Shown in pieces: positions 26,072-34,063 of a DNA stretch of 48,817 nucleotides. This stretch comes from Aureococcus anophagefferens (taxonomy: Eukaryota > Sar > Pelagophyceae > Pelagomonadales > Pelagomonadaceae): the NCBI RefSeq assembly GCF_000186865.1, contig NW_008705580.1, positions 213,497 to 262,313 of the forward strand. The letters run 5' to 3'. A program made the translations under genes and the position numbers. Position 1 is the first letter of the stretch. The number at the start of each line of letters is the position of its first letter. The notes beneath the pieces are model-generated. The model saw only the letters and a program-made list of their open reading frames with translations. It made no database searches and was not told the DNA's origin.

Positions 26072-26375
26072 CGGCCGGCGCCGGCGCCGCGCCCGCGGGC
26101 CGCCGCGCCTCGAGGACGACCTGATCGCGCGTGAAGAGCGTCGACACGCACCGGGCCGCGTCGAGCTCCTCGAGCGTCCCGTTGGCGTTCCTCACGGAGA
26201 GCACGAGCTCGTCCTCGGGCAGGTAGGCCCCGCGCTGGCGCGACATGACGTGGCCCTCGAGCAGCTTCATGACGGCGCTCAGCGGCTTCGTCTCCCACTT
26301 CGCCGGCAGCTTGACCTTGAGCTCCATGTCCGGCGCGCCGCGCACCTTCGCCGTGCACGTCACGTCGCGGACCAT
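24413..26375 (-). CDS. O-fucosyltransferase-like glycosyltransferase with N-terminal ubiquitin-like segment
   Basis: ATG at 26375. Exon 1 is 26375-24933 and exon 2 is 24721-24413, 583 aa in total. Residues 1-92 look ubiquitin- or PB1-like (MELKVKLPAKWETKPLSAVM, then EDELVLSVRNANGTLEEL). A Pro-rich linker and a Cys/His-rich segment follow (CCHGRDDCKRFTIRRCAENG, YHCDACGRHEL), which could bind zinc. The glycosyltransferase part has LKPLQGLCNRLRALTAALFY (the GxxNRL-type loop), LAVHVRRTDN (donor-binding Arg), KIYLATDD and DGCQDALVDLLALAACGEIL with LGSFWSSYSRL, the pattern of GT23/O-FucT-like enzymes that use GDP-fucose. There is no signal peptide or membrane anchor, so a nucleocytosolic location is likely (inference). 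The 211-bp intron (24932-24722) is introner C. The 3' end lies 24 bp from the convergent FYVE-SYLF stop. Confidence 0.72.
24722..24923 (+). mobile_element. introner element C (TIR element acting as glycosyltransferase intron)
   Basis: Perfect 15-bp terminal inverted repeats: CTGTGCCGAAACCAA at 24722-24736 and its complement ending at 24924 (the last base is shared with the duplication). The flanks are a perfect 9-bp duplication GCGGTTCGC (24713-24721 and 24924-24932). In the gene's sense the intron begins with the GC of GCGAACCGC and ends GGCACAG; splicing restores TAC | GCG AAC CGC GTC GGC. The interior shares TCGGCTGATTTTTGGACG (from 24801) with element A, plus TCTCTAGCTCGG and TTGAAGTCGGGTTGAAGAT. 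Its TIR sequence differs from A and B, so the ends diverged more than the core. Antisense to the host gene. Confidence 0.85.
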
Positions 26376-26581
26376 TTTTTTCGTGCGAGAGGGGACCTAG
26401 GCGAGGCGAAGCCCGCGCCGGATGGAGCCCATACTTATGGATAAGGCGAGCTTCAACACGCGATTAGTGCAGTTGTACTTGAACGGGCGTTTTCCGCTCT
26501 CGCGACGAGGAAGCCTCCTGGCAGCGGAACGTGTGGAGCCTAAAATCAAAGCCAAAGCACACTCGCTCGAGCAACACCACC
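26376..26581. promoter_or_regulatory. divergent promoter region, glycosyltransferase / membrane protein
   Basis: 206 bp between two divergent start codons, somewhat AT-richer than the genes. No specific element is claimed. Confidence 0.35.
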
Positions 26582-27100
26582 ATGATCTTCCCCGCCGAGC
26601 TCTTCATGGCCCTCCACGTCTTCACGGCCTACCTGCTGGCCTGCCCCTTCCCGAAGAAGTACCTGGCGCCGCTCATGGCCTTTGGCGTCGTCCAGGGCTG
26701 CATCGAGCACTACGCCGACGCCCTGCCGACCCTCGCCGCGGCCGGGCCGCCCCTCGTCCTCGTCGCCATCGGGTTGCTCGGGCTGCACTACAAGTTCGCC
26801 TACGCGCAGATGGCGTCCAAATCCCAGTGCCTCGCCGGCCTCGTCGGCTACTTCGCGATCCTCGGCGTCTCCAAGGGCTTCGAGCTCGGCTTCCCCAAGG
26901 ACACGGGCGCGGAGCAGATCGTCGCGCTCCAGGACGAGACCTACTCGCTGCACCACCTCGCCCTCCACGGCTGCCTCGTCGCCAACCTCTCGCTCACGGC
27001 CTTCGCCAAGGCCGCGCCCGCGGCCAAGGCCGCCGCGCCGCCCGCCGCGCGGCCCTTCGCGGCCGACGGCACGGCCGTCGGCGGCGCCAAGGAGGACTAG
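26582..27100 (+). CDS. small multi-span membrane protein, unrecognised
   Basis: ATG at 26582, 172 aa; the frame is open 17 codons further upstream but the context there is not coding-like. Four hydrophobic segments: AELFMALHVFTAYLLACPF, LAPLMAFGVVQGCIEHYA, PLVLVAIGLLGLHYKFAYA and CLAGLVGYFAILGVSKGFEL, with a possible fifth, HHLALHGCLVANLSLTAF. The C-terminus is an Ala/Pro-rich tail ending GGAKED. The His/Tyr content in the loops (IEHYA, YSLHHLALHG) could hint at a cofactor but I make no call. No family recognised. Confidence 0.65.
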   Translation: MIFPAELFMALHVFTAYLLACPFPKKYLAPLMAFGVVQGCIEHYADALPTLAAAGPPLVLVAIGLLGLHYKFAYAQMASKSQCLAGLVGYFAILGVSKGFELGFPKDTGAEQIVALQDETYSLHHLALHGCLVANLSLTAFAKAAPAAKAAAPPAARPFAADGTAVGGAKED

Positions 27101-27416
27101 GCGAGAAGCGCGCGCCTAACTGCCCTGTGTGTCCCGCTTGCGACCTCCGAAGGGGCCGCGCGTAAGTCCGGGAGCGCGGGACGGGCTCGCGGACACGGAG
27201 CTCCACCGCGCTCGCCCGGGCCGCGCGACCCGCGCCGCGCCGCCCCCGCCGCCGCCGACTCGTCGGGGTCGATTGCGACGTGTTAGTTCGAAGCGGCCCC
27301 CCCGCGAGGAGGGGCCGGCTCGCGCGTAGCGGTGACGCGGCTGACCGCGGACGGGTCGCTGGCCTGATCGCTCAGGTGCCGCGCGACGTGCGCTCGAGCG
27401 CGCGCGCGGTGCGCGC
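27101..27416. other. intergenic between convergent genes, no gene seen
   Basis: 316 bp, GC-rich, between the membrane-protein and RPS20 stops. No open frame with coding bias and no repeat. Confidence 0.45.
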
Positions 27417-27809
27417 TCACTTCTCCTCCGCGGCCGCGTCGGCGATGGTCACCTCGACCTCGACGCCGGCCTCGATGGGGATCGACGTGATCTGCTTGAC
27501 GATCTCCGACGGCGAGTGGAGGTCGATGATGCGCTTGTGGATGCGCATCTCGAAGCGGTCCCAGGAGTTGGTGCCCTCGCCGCAGGGCGACTTGCGCGTC
27601 GTGATGCGGAGCTTCTTCGTCGGGAGGCGGACCGGGCCGCTCACCTTGAGCTTCTTGTCGAGGGCGCCGCGCTTGAGGTTGGCGCAGACCGTCTCGAGGT
27701 TCTTCACGTTGCGCGACGTGAGCGTGATGCGGATGCGGTGCACCGTGTCCTGCTCGAGCGCCTTGGTCTTCTCGGCGGCGGTCTTTTCGAGCTCTTCGAG
27801 GGACGACAT
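27417..27809 (-). CDS. RPS20: 40S ribosomal protein S20 (uS10)
   Basis: ATG at 27809, 130 aa, single exon. The core is unmistakable: [60 protein letters not shown] and [19 protein letters not shown]. Eukaryotic uS10 sits in the head of the small subunit. The N-terminus ([20 protein letters not shown]) is longer and more helical-acidic than in animals or plants. The C-terminal AAAEEK tail is short. It is divergent from the ApaH-like phosphatase with about 520 bp between them. Confidence 0.97.
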   Translation of the reverse strand: MSSLEELEKTAAEKTKALEQDTVHRIRITLTSRNVKNLETVCANLKRGALDKKLKVSGPVRLPTKKLRITTRKSPCGEGTNSWDRFEMRIHKRIIDLHSPSEIVKQITSIPIEAGVEVEVTIADAAAEEK

Positions 27810-28327
27810 GGTTGGTGTGGCCTAAGGGGTTCTTCGGGTGAGCGGTGCTGGTCGTCCGCGCGGCGCGCGTAGCCCCCGGCGCCCCGTCTCGCGTCGCGCG
27901 CGACTCTCCGTCGCGTCGGGGCGGCCGCAGCGCGTCGGCGACCGGCGCAGAGCGTCGGGCGCGTCTTTCGGCGCGCCGTCGCGTCCGCCGCGTCGCTCCG
28001 ATGCGCTGCTGCCGGGACACTCTCGATTGCGGCTCTCGGAAGTCTCGGGGGGCGGCAGGGGGCGGCCAAAGGCGGACGCCGGCGCATGCCGCACGACTGT
28101 AGCAAAGTGGATGGGCGAGTCCTCGCCGAGCGGCATCACCGGCTCGCGTGGGTTGCTTGCCGTGCAACACCGACCTTTTTGGCTAAACTCAGGCCATCTA
28201 CGAGGCCATAGAGCGCGTCTGCTGAGCCGCTCGCGCACGTCTGGGCGTGAAAACGTCTTGCAGGAGCCCCACCAGCATCGCTGCACCGCGTGCGCCAAAA
28301 AAAAACACGCCACAAAACAAACACGCC
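27810..28327. promoter_or_regulatory. divergent upstream region, RPS20 / ApaH-like phosphatase
   Basis: About 520 bp. The half next to RPS20 is very GC-rich, the half next to the phosphatase is AT-richer and ends in an A-rich run (28296-28325) before the ATG. No gene seen. Confidence 0.4.
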
Positions 28328-29128
28328 ATGGGCCAGCTCCTGCAGCGCCTCTTCGGCGTGCTCTCCATCGCGACGCCGACGGCGACGCTGCGCATCGCCA
28401 AGACCGGAGGCCGCCGCATGAGCATCGCCAGGAACGGCGGCCGCCACGCCTCGGTCCGCGGCAGACGGTTCCTCGTCGTCGGCGACGTCCACGGCTGCCG
28501 CGACGAGCTCGAGCTCCTGTTGGCGAAGGCGGCGTACGACGAGACGACGACGCAGCTCGTCCTCGTCGGCGACCTCGTGAACAAGGGCCCGTACTCCGCG
28601 GGCGTCGTCCGCTGGTGCCGCGAGCGCGGCGCGCTCTGCGTCCGCGGGAACCACGACGACCACGCGGTCGACCACTGGCAGAAGCACTTCCACCTGGGCC
28701 TCGCCGTGCCCGGCAAGTACGCCTACGTGAAGGAGCTGAGCGCCGCCGACGGCGCCTGGCTCGAAGCCCTGCCGCACACGCTGTCCCTGCCGGACGTCGA
28801 CGCGATCGTCGTCCACGCGGGGCTCGCGCCGGACGTGCCGCTCGACGGGCAGGAGCCGAAGCACATGACGCGCATGCGCTCCCTCTCCGACGGCGCCCCC
28901 TCGGACGCGCCCGGCGCCGCGTCCTGGGCGGCGACGCGGCGCGAGCGGCCCCTCGTCGTCTTCGGCCACGACGCGAAGCGCGGCCTGCAAGTCCACGCGA
29001 ACGCCGTCGGCCTCGACACGGGCTGCTGCTACGGCAAAAAGCTCACGGCGCTGCGGCTCGCGGCGGGCGAACCGCACGCCTTCGTCGCCGTGGACGCGCT
29101 CCGCGAGTACGCCAAGCCCGGCGGCTAA
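28328..29128 (+). CDS. ApaH-like metallophosphoesterase
   Basis: ATG at 28328, 266 aa. The metallophosphatase motifs are in order: FLVVGDVHGC, LVGDLVNKGP, CVRGNHDDH, IVVHAGLAP (His near residue 164) and VVFGHDAKRGL. Spacing and motifs fit the ApaH-like branch (ALPH/SLP) of the PPP superfamily, a prokaryote-like family kept in many protists. Members cleave dinucleoside polyphosphates or mRNA caps, or act as protein phosphatases; the substrate here is unknown. The start MGQLLQRLF has Gly2, compatible with N-myristoylation (inference). A possible 30-residue basic leader precedes the catalytic domain. It ends 5 bp before the stop of the convergent basic-protein gene. Confidence 0.85.
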   Translation: MGQLLQRLFGVLSIATPTATLRIAKTGGRRMSIARNGGRHASVRGRRFLVVGDVHGCRDELELLLAKAAYDETTTQLVLVGDLVNKGPYSAGVVRWCRERGALCVRGNHDDHAVDHWQKHFHLGLAVPGKYAYVKELSAADGAWLEALPHTLSLPDVDAIVVHAGLAPDVPLDGQEPKHMTRMRSLSDGAPSDAPGAASWAATRRERPLVVFGHDAKRGLQVHANAVGLDTGCCYGKKLTALRLAAGEPHAFVAVDALREYAKPGG

Positions 29129-29133
29129 AATTT

Positions 29134-30050
29134 CTAGTACCCTAGCGCGTTCTGGTAGTCCGCCTGGGCCTTCTCCGCGCGTTTCGTCGCGTCCCTCGTC
29201 GACTTGCGGCGGTACTGGTCGAGTTTGCGGTTGTCCATGCGCCGCGCACTGCCGTAGGTCGCGGCGATGACCGTCGCCGCCGAGTGCGCGCGCGCGAACC
29301 CCTCGGGCCGGCCCGACCCGCTCCGGGCGAGCGGCCGCGCCGACGCCTCGGGCGTCACGCGGAAGGACCGGACCTCGTCGCCGGCGCCGAGCGTCGGCGC
29401 GTCGTCGCGCTCGTTCCTGTCCGACGAGCAGAAGCAGGCCGAAGGCCCTCGTCGCCGCTCTCGTAGCCGGAGACGTCGCGGAAAAATTGGTTCGTCGCCG
29501 GGAAGTACTCGTCGCGCGGCGGCGGCGGCGGCGGCGGCGGCCGGCGGCGCTCCTTCTTCTCGCGCTTCTTCGCGGCCTTCCTCGCGACCCGCTTCGCGAC
29601 CAGCTTCGCGCCCACGAGCTCTTCGATCCCCGCCTTCTTCCGACGGTCGCGCGGGCCGACGCACGGCGTCAGGCCCGCCTCCCTCAGCTGCGCGCGGAGC
29701 GCCTCGATGTCGTCGCTCTGCGCGTCCGCGTGGCGCCCGTTCCCGTTCCCGCTCGCGGGGCGCGCGGCGGCGGGCGCCGCGTCGTCGCCGGCGCCGTCGC
29801 CGAAGCGGTCGTCGCCCGCGCGGCGCGCGGCCTCGGCGCCGATCTCGAGCTGCCCCGGCGCGGAGCTGCCGTGGCGCAGGCGGTGCCGCGTAAGCCGCGC
29901 CTCCTCCACTTCCCCGGTCACGGTCCGCTCCGACATGCCCTCCTCCACTTCCCCGGTCACGGTCCGCTCCGACATGCGAAGGCCGTCGCCGCCGACAGGT
30001 TCGCTTTTCGAGTGCTCGATGAGCCTGCGTCGAAAAGACACGCTCTTCAT
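29134..30050 (-). CDS. basic, largely disordered protein with SAP-like motif; frame change inside
   Basis: The ATG at 30050 (MKSVSFRRRLIEHSKSEP) opens a frame coding a duplicated segment (MSERTVTGEVEE twice), an Ala-rich stretch, and a SAP-like helix pair (IEALRAQLREAGLTPCVG, then RRKKAGIEELVGAKLVA). A highly basic run (KKREKKERRR), a poly-Pro run and DEYFPATNQFFRDVSGYESG follow. At about 29440-29460 the coding frame must shift by a 2-mod-3 gap to reach DRNERDDAPTLGAGDEVRSF and the end AEKAQADYQNALGY at 29134. A short intron using CAG near 29424 or an assembly indel would explain it; I could not fix the donor. SAP motifs bind scaffold DNA or RNA; a nuclear role is an inference. Confidence 0.5.
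29901..29976. repeat. 39-bp tandem duplication, in frame
   Basis: CTCCTCCACTTCCCCGGTCA and the following CGGTCCGCTCCGACATGC occur at 29901-29937 and 29940-29976. It gives a doubled peptide with two Met residues, MSERTVTGEVEE. Confidence 0.9.
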
Positions 30051-30380
30051 CGCGTTTGTGTGTCGAGTCGCGGTCTGGGTTCCCTGGGGCGGCCGCGACC
30101 GCGCGGGCGGAGAGCTCGTCGAAACTGTGGAGACGCTCGAGAGCTGTGAAGCCGATCTCACGGGGCCGATCTCTGCACCTTCGAGGGATCTTGCGAAGCC
30201 CTGCCCGCCCGGCCTCGCCTCGCCTCCGCTCTCGGGCTGCCTCGTCGTCGTCGAGCGAAGCACGTCGACCACGACGGCCAAGACGGCGCCACTCGTCGCG
30301 CTTCCGGCGAGCGTGAGCTCGCGCGCCCCTCGTTGACGTCGAGGTGAAGGATTCAAGGAAGGCTGCCCCAAGGTGAGACG
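30051..30380. promoter_or_regulatory. divergent upstream region, basic protein / alpha-beta hydrolase
   Basis: 330 bp, mixed composition, no credible gene. It probably holds the promoters of both flanking genes. Confidence 0.35.
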
Positions 30381-31091
30381 ATGGCGCTGGGCCGCGGCTT
30401 TGGCAAGCGGAACCGGAACCCGTGGGTGGCCATCCCGCGGTCCATCCTCATCGCCTTCGTCATGTCGAAGATCGTCGGCTTCTTCGCGCCCGAGGCCGAG
30501 CCGCGGCCCGGCGACGCCGTCGCCATCCCCACGGCGCTGGGCCCGCTCACGGCCCAGGCGCTCGGCGACGCGCACGACCCCGTCGTCGTCGCGGTCAACG
30601 GCATGGCCGCGGCCGTCGGCGACGAGTGGGACCGCGTCGCGCGCGCCGTCGCGGCGTCGCGGCGCGTCGTCGTGCCCGACTTCCACAGCAACGCGAACAC
30701 GGCGCCCAAGCCGTGGATCTTCGGCGTCTCCGACGGCGACGCGGAGCGCGTGCTCGCCGACGTCGTAGAGCACGCGAGCCCGTCGCGGCCCGTCGCGCTC
30801 CTGGGCAAGTCCTGGGGCGGCGCGCTCGCCGCGCGGTACGCCGCGGCGCACCCAGATCGCGTGAGCCGCCTCGTGCTCGTCGCGCCCGCGCGGTCCAACG
30901 CGACCGTCGCCGCGGGCCTGACCATGCCGACGCTCCTGCTCTGGGCCCGCGACGACGCCATGGTGCGCGTCCACAACGCCGACGCCTACGCGAAGCACGC
31001 GCCCAAGCTCACGCGGCACACGGTCCGCAAGGGCGGCCACCGCGTCCTCGACGAGTACACGGCCGCCGTGCGGGACTTCGTGCTACAGTGA
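30381..31091 (+). CDS. alpha/beta-hydrolase, membrane-anchored
   Basis: ATG at 30381, 236 aa. An N-terminal hydrophobic helix (AIPRSILIAFVMSKIVGFFA) looks like a signal anchor. The fold shows VVVAVNGMAAAV (strand 3 and oxyanion turn), the nucleophile elbow LLGKSWGGALAARYAAAHPD (Ser in GxSxG), LVLVAPAR, the acid in LLLWARDDAMV and the catalytic His in RKGGHRVLDEY. All three triad residues are present, so it should be an active esterase, lipase or similar; the substrate is unknown. The lid region is short. Its last bases overlap the stop of the convergent RlmN-TrmO gene by 9 bp. Confidence 0.8.
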   Translation: MALGRGFGKRNRNPWVAIPRSILIAFVMSKIVGFFAPEAEPRPGDAVAIPTALGPLTAQALGDAHDPVVVAVNGMAAAVGDEWDRVARAVAASRRVVVPDFHSNANTAPKPWIFGVSDGDAERVLADVVEHASPSRPVALLGKSWGGALAARYAAAHPDRVSRLVLVAPARSNATVAAGLTMPTLLLWARDDAMVRVHNADAYAKHAPKLTRHTVRKGGHRVLDEYTAAVRDFVLQ

Positions 31092-32768
31092 ACTAAGGTG
31101 CTCCGGCGGCGGCCAGTAGGGCAGGTGGTCCGGGTCGGCCCCGCCCGCGCCGTCGAGGTCGTCGACCCAGCCCGCCCGCGCGTCCGGGAAGCTGTCGCAG
31201 TAGGGCACGTAGGGCTTGATGTCGAGGATGGGCGTTCCATCCAGCAGGTCCAAACCCTGGACCGTCACGGTGAGCGCCGCCTCGTCGACGGCGAGGACTT
31301 TGAGCGCGCTGAGCGCGAGCTGGCTCGGGCGATGCGGCGCGCGCGTCGCGAAGACGCCGTGCTTGGCGTCGCGCGGGCCCCGCGGCGGCGTGATTTTTCG
31401 GCTCCAGCCCGTGTTCATGTGCATGTGGGCGACGACCCAGCAGTAGTCGAAGCCCGCGAGGCCGCCGAGCGTGCCCGCGAGGTCCGGTCGGAGCTCGATC
31501 GTGCCCACGAGGCCGCCGCCGCCGGCCGTCTGGCTGCGCACCGTGGGCTGGCGCGGCGTGCCGAAGCGCTCCGTGTAGGGCGACCGCACGACGCCGATGG
31601 GCTCGAGCGCGATGGACGCCGGCGTCGCGACGCGCGACGTGTGGTCGAGCGGCGGCCGCTCCCGCAGGTCCTTCCGCCGCGACGCCGTCGCGAGCTGGCC
31701 GCAGGCCGCGGCGTCGTCGGCGCCGCGCTCCGCGCGCTTCGAGGACCAGACGCCGCGGTCCCGGAGCCGCGCCTGGAAGGCCTGGACGGCGTCGGGCGCG
31801 GGGGGTTCGAAGGACGGGTCGACGGACTCGTTCGCGTTGTAGGGGATGAGGTTGACCAAGACGCCCGTGCGCCCGCCCGCCGTGCCCGTGCAGGCGGCCT
31901 CGATCGGCTTGACGAAGGCCGCGATGGCGTCGGCGTCGCCCGGCCCGTCGTTGACGCCCGCGATGAGCACGACCTCGAGGACGGCCTTGCGCCGCTTCTC
32001 CGGCCGCGCCTCCAGCGCGCGGACCAGCCCGTCGCGGAGCTCCGCGGCCGAGTGCTTCGCCGTCGGCACGAGCGTCCGTCGCAGCTCCTCGTCGGCGCTG
32101 TGGAGCGACCAGGCGACGGCCGGCGCGTCGGCGTAGCCGAAGAGCTCGGCGAAGACGCCCGGCGCCGGGCCCACCGTCGACACGGTCACGCGGTCCCGGC
32201 CGTAGGCGAAGCGCGCGCCGTCGACGAGCGCCGCCACGGCGTCGCGCACGGCCCCGACGTTGTCGCCGGGCTCGCCCATGCCCATGAACACGACGTTCCT
32301 CGGCACCGGCAGCCGCGCGGCCCGCGCCGCGGCCGTCGCGAGGGCGATTTGCGCGAGGATCTCGACGCCGCTCAGGCTCCGCGCGAGGCCCATCTTGCCC
32401 GTGGCGCAGAAGGCGCAGGCCTGGCGGCAGCCGACCTGCGACGACACGCAGACCGTCGACTTGGCGCGCGCGTTCTTCGCGGGGCCGCCCGACGGCGGGA
32501 TGACGACGGCCTCGACGTCCGCGCCGTCGGCGAGGCGCACGAGCAGCTTGAGCGTGCCGTCGGGCGCGCTCACCGACTCCTCGATGGCGGCGACGTCCGC
32601 GGTTACTCGAGTCGCAGTCGCCATGTCGCCCTTGCGCAGGGCCTGCCACGTCGCGCGCGTCTCGGCGCTGCGCGACGGCGTGAGCAGCGCGTGCGTTGTC
32701 ATTGGTAGAGATGTCGGCGCGTGCAACGCGGCAGCGTAGGTCGCCAGGGTCGCCAGAAGAACGCGCAT
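31083..32768 (-). CDS. RlmN-type radical-SAM methylase fused to a TrmO-type tRNA methyltransferase
   Basis: ATG at 32768, 561 aa, single exon. The N-terminus MRVLLATLATYAAALHAPTS is a probable signal or organelle-targeting peptide. Residues 100-370 are RlmN-like: SSQVGCRQACAFCATG (the CxxxCxxC Fe-S/SAM motif), NVVFMGMGEPGDN, WSLHSADEELRRTLVP, VLIAGVND, LVNLIPYN and the end GADDAAACGQL with the second catalytic Cys. From about residue 386 a full TrmO (TsaA/YaeB) domain follows: IALEPIGVVRSPYTERFGTP, LAGFDYCWVVAHMHMN and GVFATRAPHRPSQLALSALK, then LLDGTPILDIKPYVPYCD. RlmN makes m2A in 23S rRNA and at tRNA A37; TrmO methylates t6A37. Both halves look catalytically intact. Organelle ribosomes or tRNAs are likely targets (inference). 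Divergent from the SDR gene, 75 bp apart. Confidence 0.88.
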   Translation of the reverse strand: MRVLLATLATYAAALHAPTSLPMTTHALLTPSRSAETRATWQALRKGDMATATRVTADVAAIEESVSAPDGTLKLLVRLADGADVEAVVIPPSGGPAKNARAKSTVCVSSQVGCRQACAFCATGKMGLARSLSGVEILAQIALATAAARAARLPVPRNVVFMGMGEPGDNVGAVRDAVAALVDGARFAYGRDRVTVSTVGPAPGVFAELFGYADAPAVAWSLHSADEELRRTLVPTAKHSAAELRDGLVRALEARPEKRRKAVLEVVLIAGVNDGPGDADAIAAFVKPIEAACTGTAGGRTGVLVNLIPYNANESVDPSFEPPAPDAVQAFQARLRDRGVWSSKRAERGADDAAACGQLATASRRKDLRERPPLDHTSRVATPASIALEPIGVVRSPYTERFGTPRQPTVRSQTAGGGGLVGTIELRPDLAGTLGGLAGFDYCWVVAHMHMNTGWSRKITPPRGPRDAKHGVFATRAPHRPSQLALSALKVLAVDEAALTVTVQGLDLLDGTPILDIKPYVPYCDSFPDARAGWVDDLDGAGGADPDHLPYWPPPEHLSSL

Positions 32769-32843
32769 TGAGGTCACACCTCGCCTCGTTGCCACAGCAA
32801 CCACGACGCTCTCCGACGCCACCATCGACGTCGTCGTCCACCG
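32769..32843. promoter_or_regulatory. 75-bp divergent promoter, RlmN-TrmO / SDR
   Basis: The start codons of two opposite genes are only 75 bp apart. Any transcription start and both 5' UTRs must fit here or overlap the genes. Confidence 0.5.
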
Positions 32844-33722
32844 ATGCTCGCGATCCGCCGCCGCCTCTGCCTCCTCGTCGCGCTCATGGCGAGCCCGGCC
32901 GCGGCGCTGAGGCGCGTTGTTGTCACGGGCGCCAACAAGGGCATCGGCAAGCAGATCTGCGCGCGCATCCTCGCCGACGTCGCCGACAGCTTCGTCTACC
33001 TCGGCGCGCGCGACGCGGGCCGCGGCGCCGCGGCGGTCGCGTCCATCATCGACGCGAACCCGGCCGCGGCGGGCCGCGTCGAACTGCTGGAGATGGACAC
33101 GACCGACGACGCGTCCGTCGCCGCCGCGGCCGCCAAGGTCGACGGCCCGCTCCACGGACTGTGCAACAACGCGGGCGTCGGCTTCGGCCGGTCCATCGAG
33201 GAGACCCTGGCGCCGAACTACTACGGCGCCAAGCGCGTCTGCGCCCACTTCCTGCCGCTCGTCGACAAGGCCGACGGCCGCGTCTGCAACATCGGCTCGG
33301 CGTCGGCGCCGAACTTCGTCGCGCGGCTGACCCCGGAGCTCCAAGAATTTTTTACGTCATCGTCAACGACGCTCGCGGCGCTCGAGGCGAAACTCGACGA
33401 GTACGCGGCCGCGCCGGACTACGAGGGCGTCGCCTACGGATTATCGAAGGCGTCGCTGCACGTGCTCACGATGAACCTGCAAAAGGAGCACCCGGAGCTC
33501 CGCATCAACACGGCGTCGCCGGGCTACGTGCTGACGGACCTGACGGCGGGCATGGGCGCGTCCAAGACGCCGGAGCAGTCCAACTGCCACGTCGCGCCGC
33601 TCCACCTCCTCTTCGGCGCCGCGGACGACGTCGCGCGCGGCTGGTACTACGGCAGCGACGCGGTCCGCTCGCCGCTCGACCGCTACCGCGGGCCGGGCGA
33701 GCCGCCGTACCTCGGGGACTAG
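32844..33722 (+). CDS. short-chain dehydrogenase/reductase, carbonyl-reductase-like
   Basis: ATG at 32844, 292 aa. The first 22 residues (MLAIRRRLCLLVALMASPAA) form a signal peptide or plastid/ER leader. The SDR core has VVVTGANKGIGKQI (NAD(P)-binding TGxxxGIG), MDTTDDASV (adenine-site Asp), LCNNAGVGFG (NNAG), NIGSASA (catalytic Ser region), YGLSKASLH (YxxxK) and INTASPGYVLTDL. The ~40-residue insertion before the YxxxK (LQEFFTSSSTTLAALEAKLD) is the feature of carbonyl reductase 1-like SDRs. They reduce carbonyls with NADPH. All catalytic residues are present. Confidence 0.88.
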   Translation: MLAIRRRLCLLVALMASPAAALRRVVVTGANKGIGKQICARILADVADSFVYLGARDAGRGAAAVASIIDANPAAAGRVELLEMDTTDDASVAAAAAKVDGPLHGLCNNAGVGFGRSIEETLAPNYYGAKRVCAHFLPLVDKADGRVCNIGSASAPNFVARLTPELQEFFTSSSTTLAALEAKLDEYAAAPDYEGVAYGLSKASLHVLTMNLQKEHPELRINTASPGYVLTDLTAGMGASKTPEQSNCHVAPLHLLFGAADDVARGWYYGSDAVRSPLDRYRGPGEPPYLGD

Positions 33723-34063
33723 GGGGGTGTGCTAAGACGACCATGGAGCCTCGATCGCGGAGGCTACACCGCTTCAACACGGATTCAACATTGCGTGTTT
33801 GGCAGGACAGCGCCAACCCCGCAGCACGGCGTGCTCAAACGCCAGATCGGTCCCGCTCCTGTCGGGGAGGCACGAACTGTCACTGAGCCCCGACCCTGAT
33901 CCCGGGGTCGCGCCAGTCAGACTCGCGCAGGGCTTCTGCCGCATAGCTCTCCGCGCCGCAGCTGAGTTCCGCACCGCCGCGCGCCGCGCCGCCGAAGAGC
34001 CAGCCACTCTCAGTGCATCCCACCGCGCCGCCGCGCACACACACACACACACGCACAACAAAA
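33723..34063. promoter_or_regulatory. intergenic, promoter of the SBNO helicase
   Basis: 341 bp of lower GC between two plus-strand genes. A (CA)n run at 34036-34052 lies just before the helicase ATG. No gene seen. Confidence 0.4.
34036..34052 (+). repeat. (CA)n microsatellite in the helicase 5' UTR
   Basis: Eight to nine CA repeats end 11 bases before the ATG at 34064. Confidence 0.85.

Noticed and set aside
29355..31040. A 561-codon minus frame spanning the alpha/beta hydrolase locus
   Set aside because: Only its 3' part after the Met at 30050 looks coding; the rest is antisense to the hydrolase.
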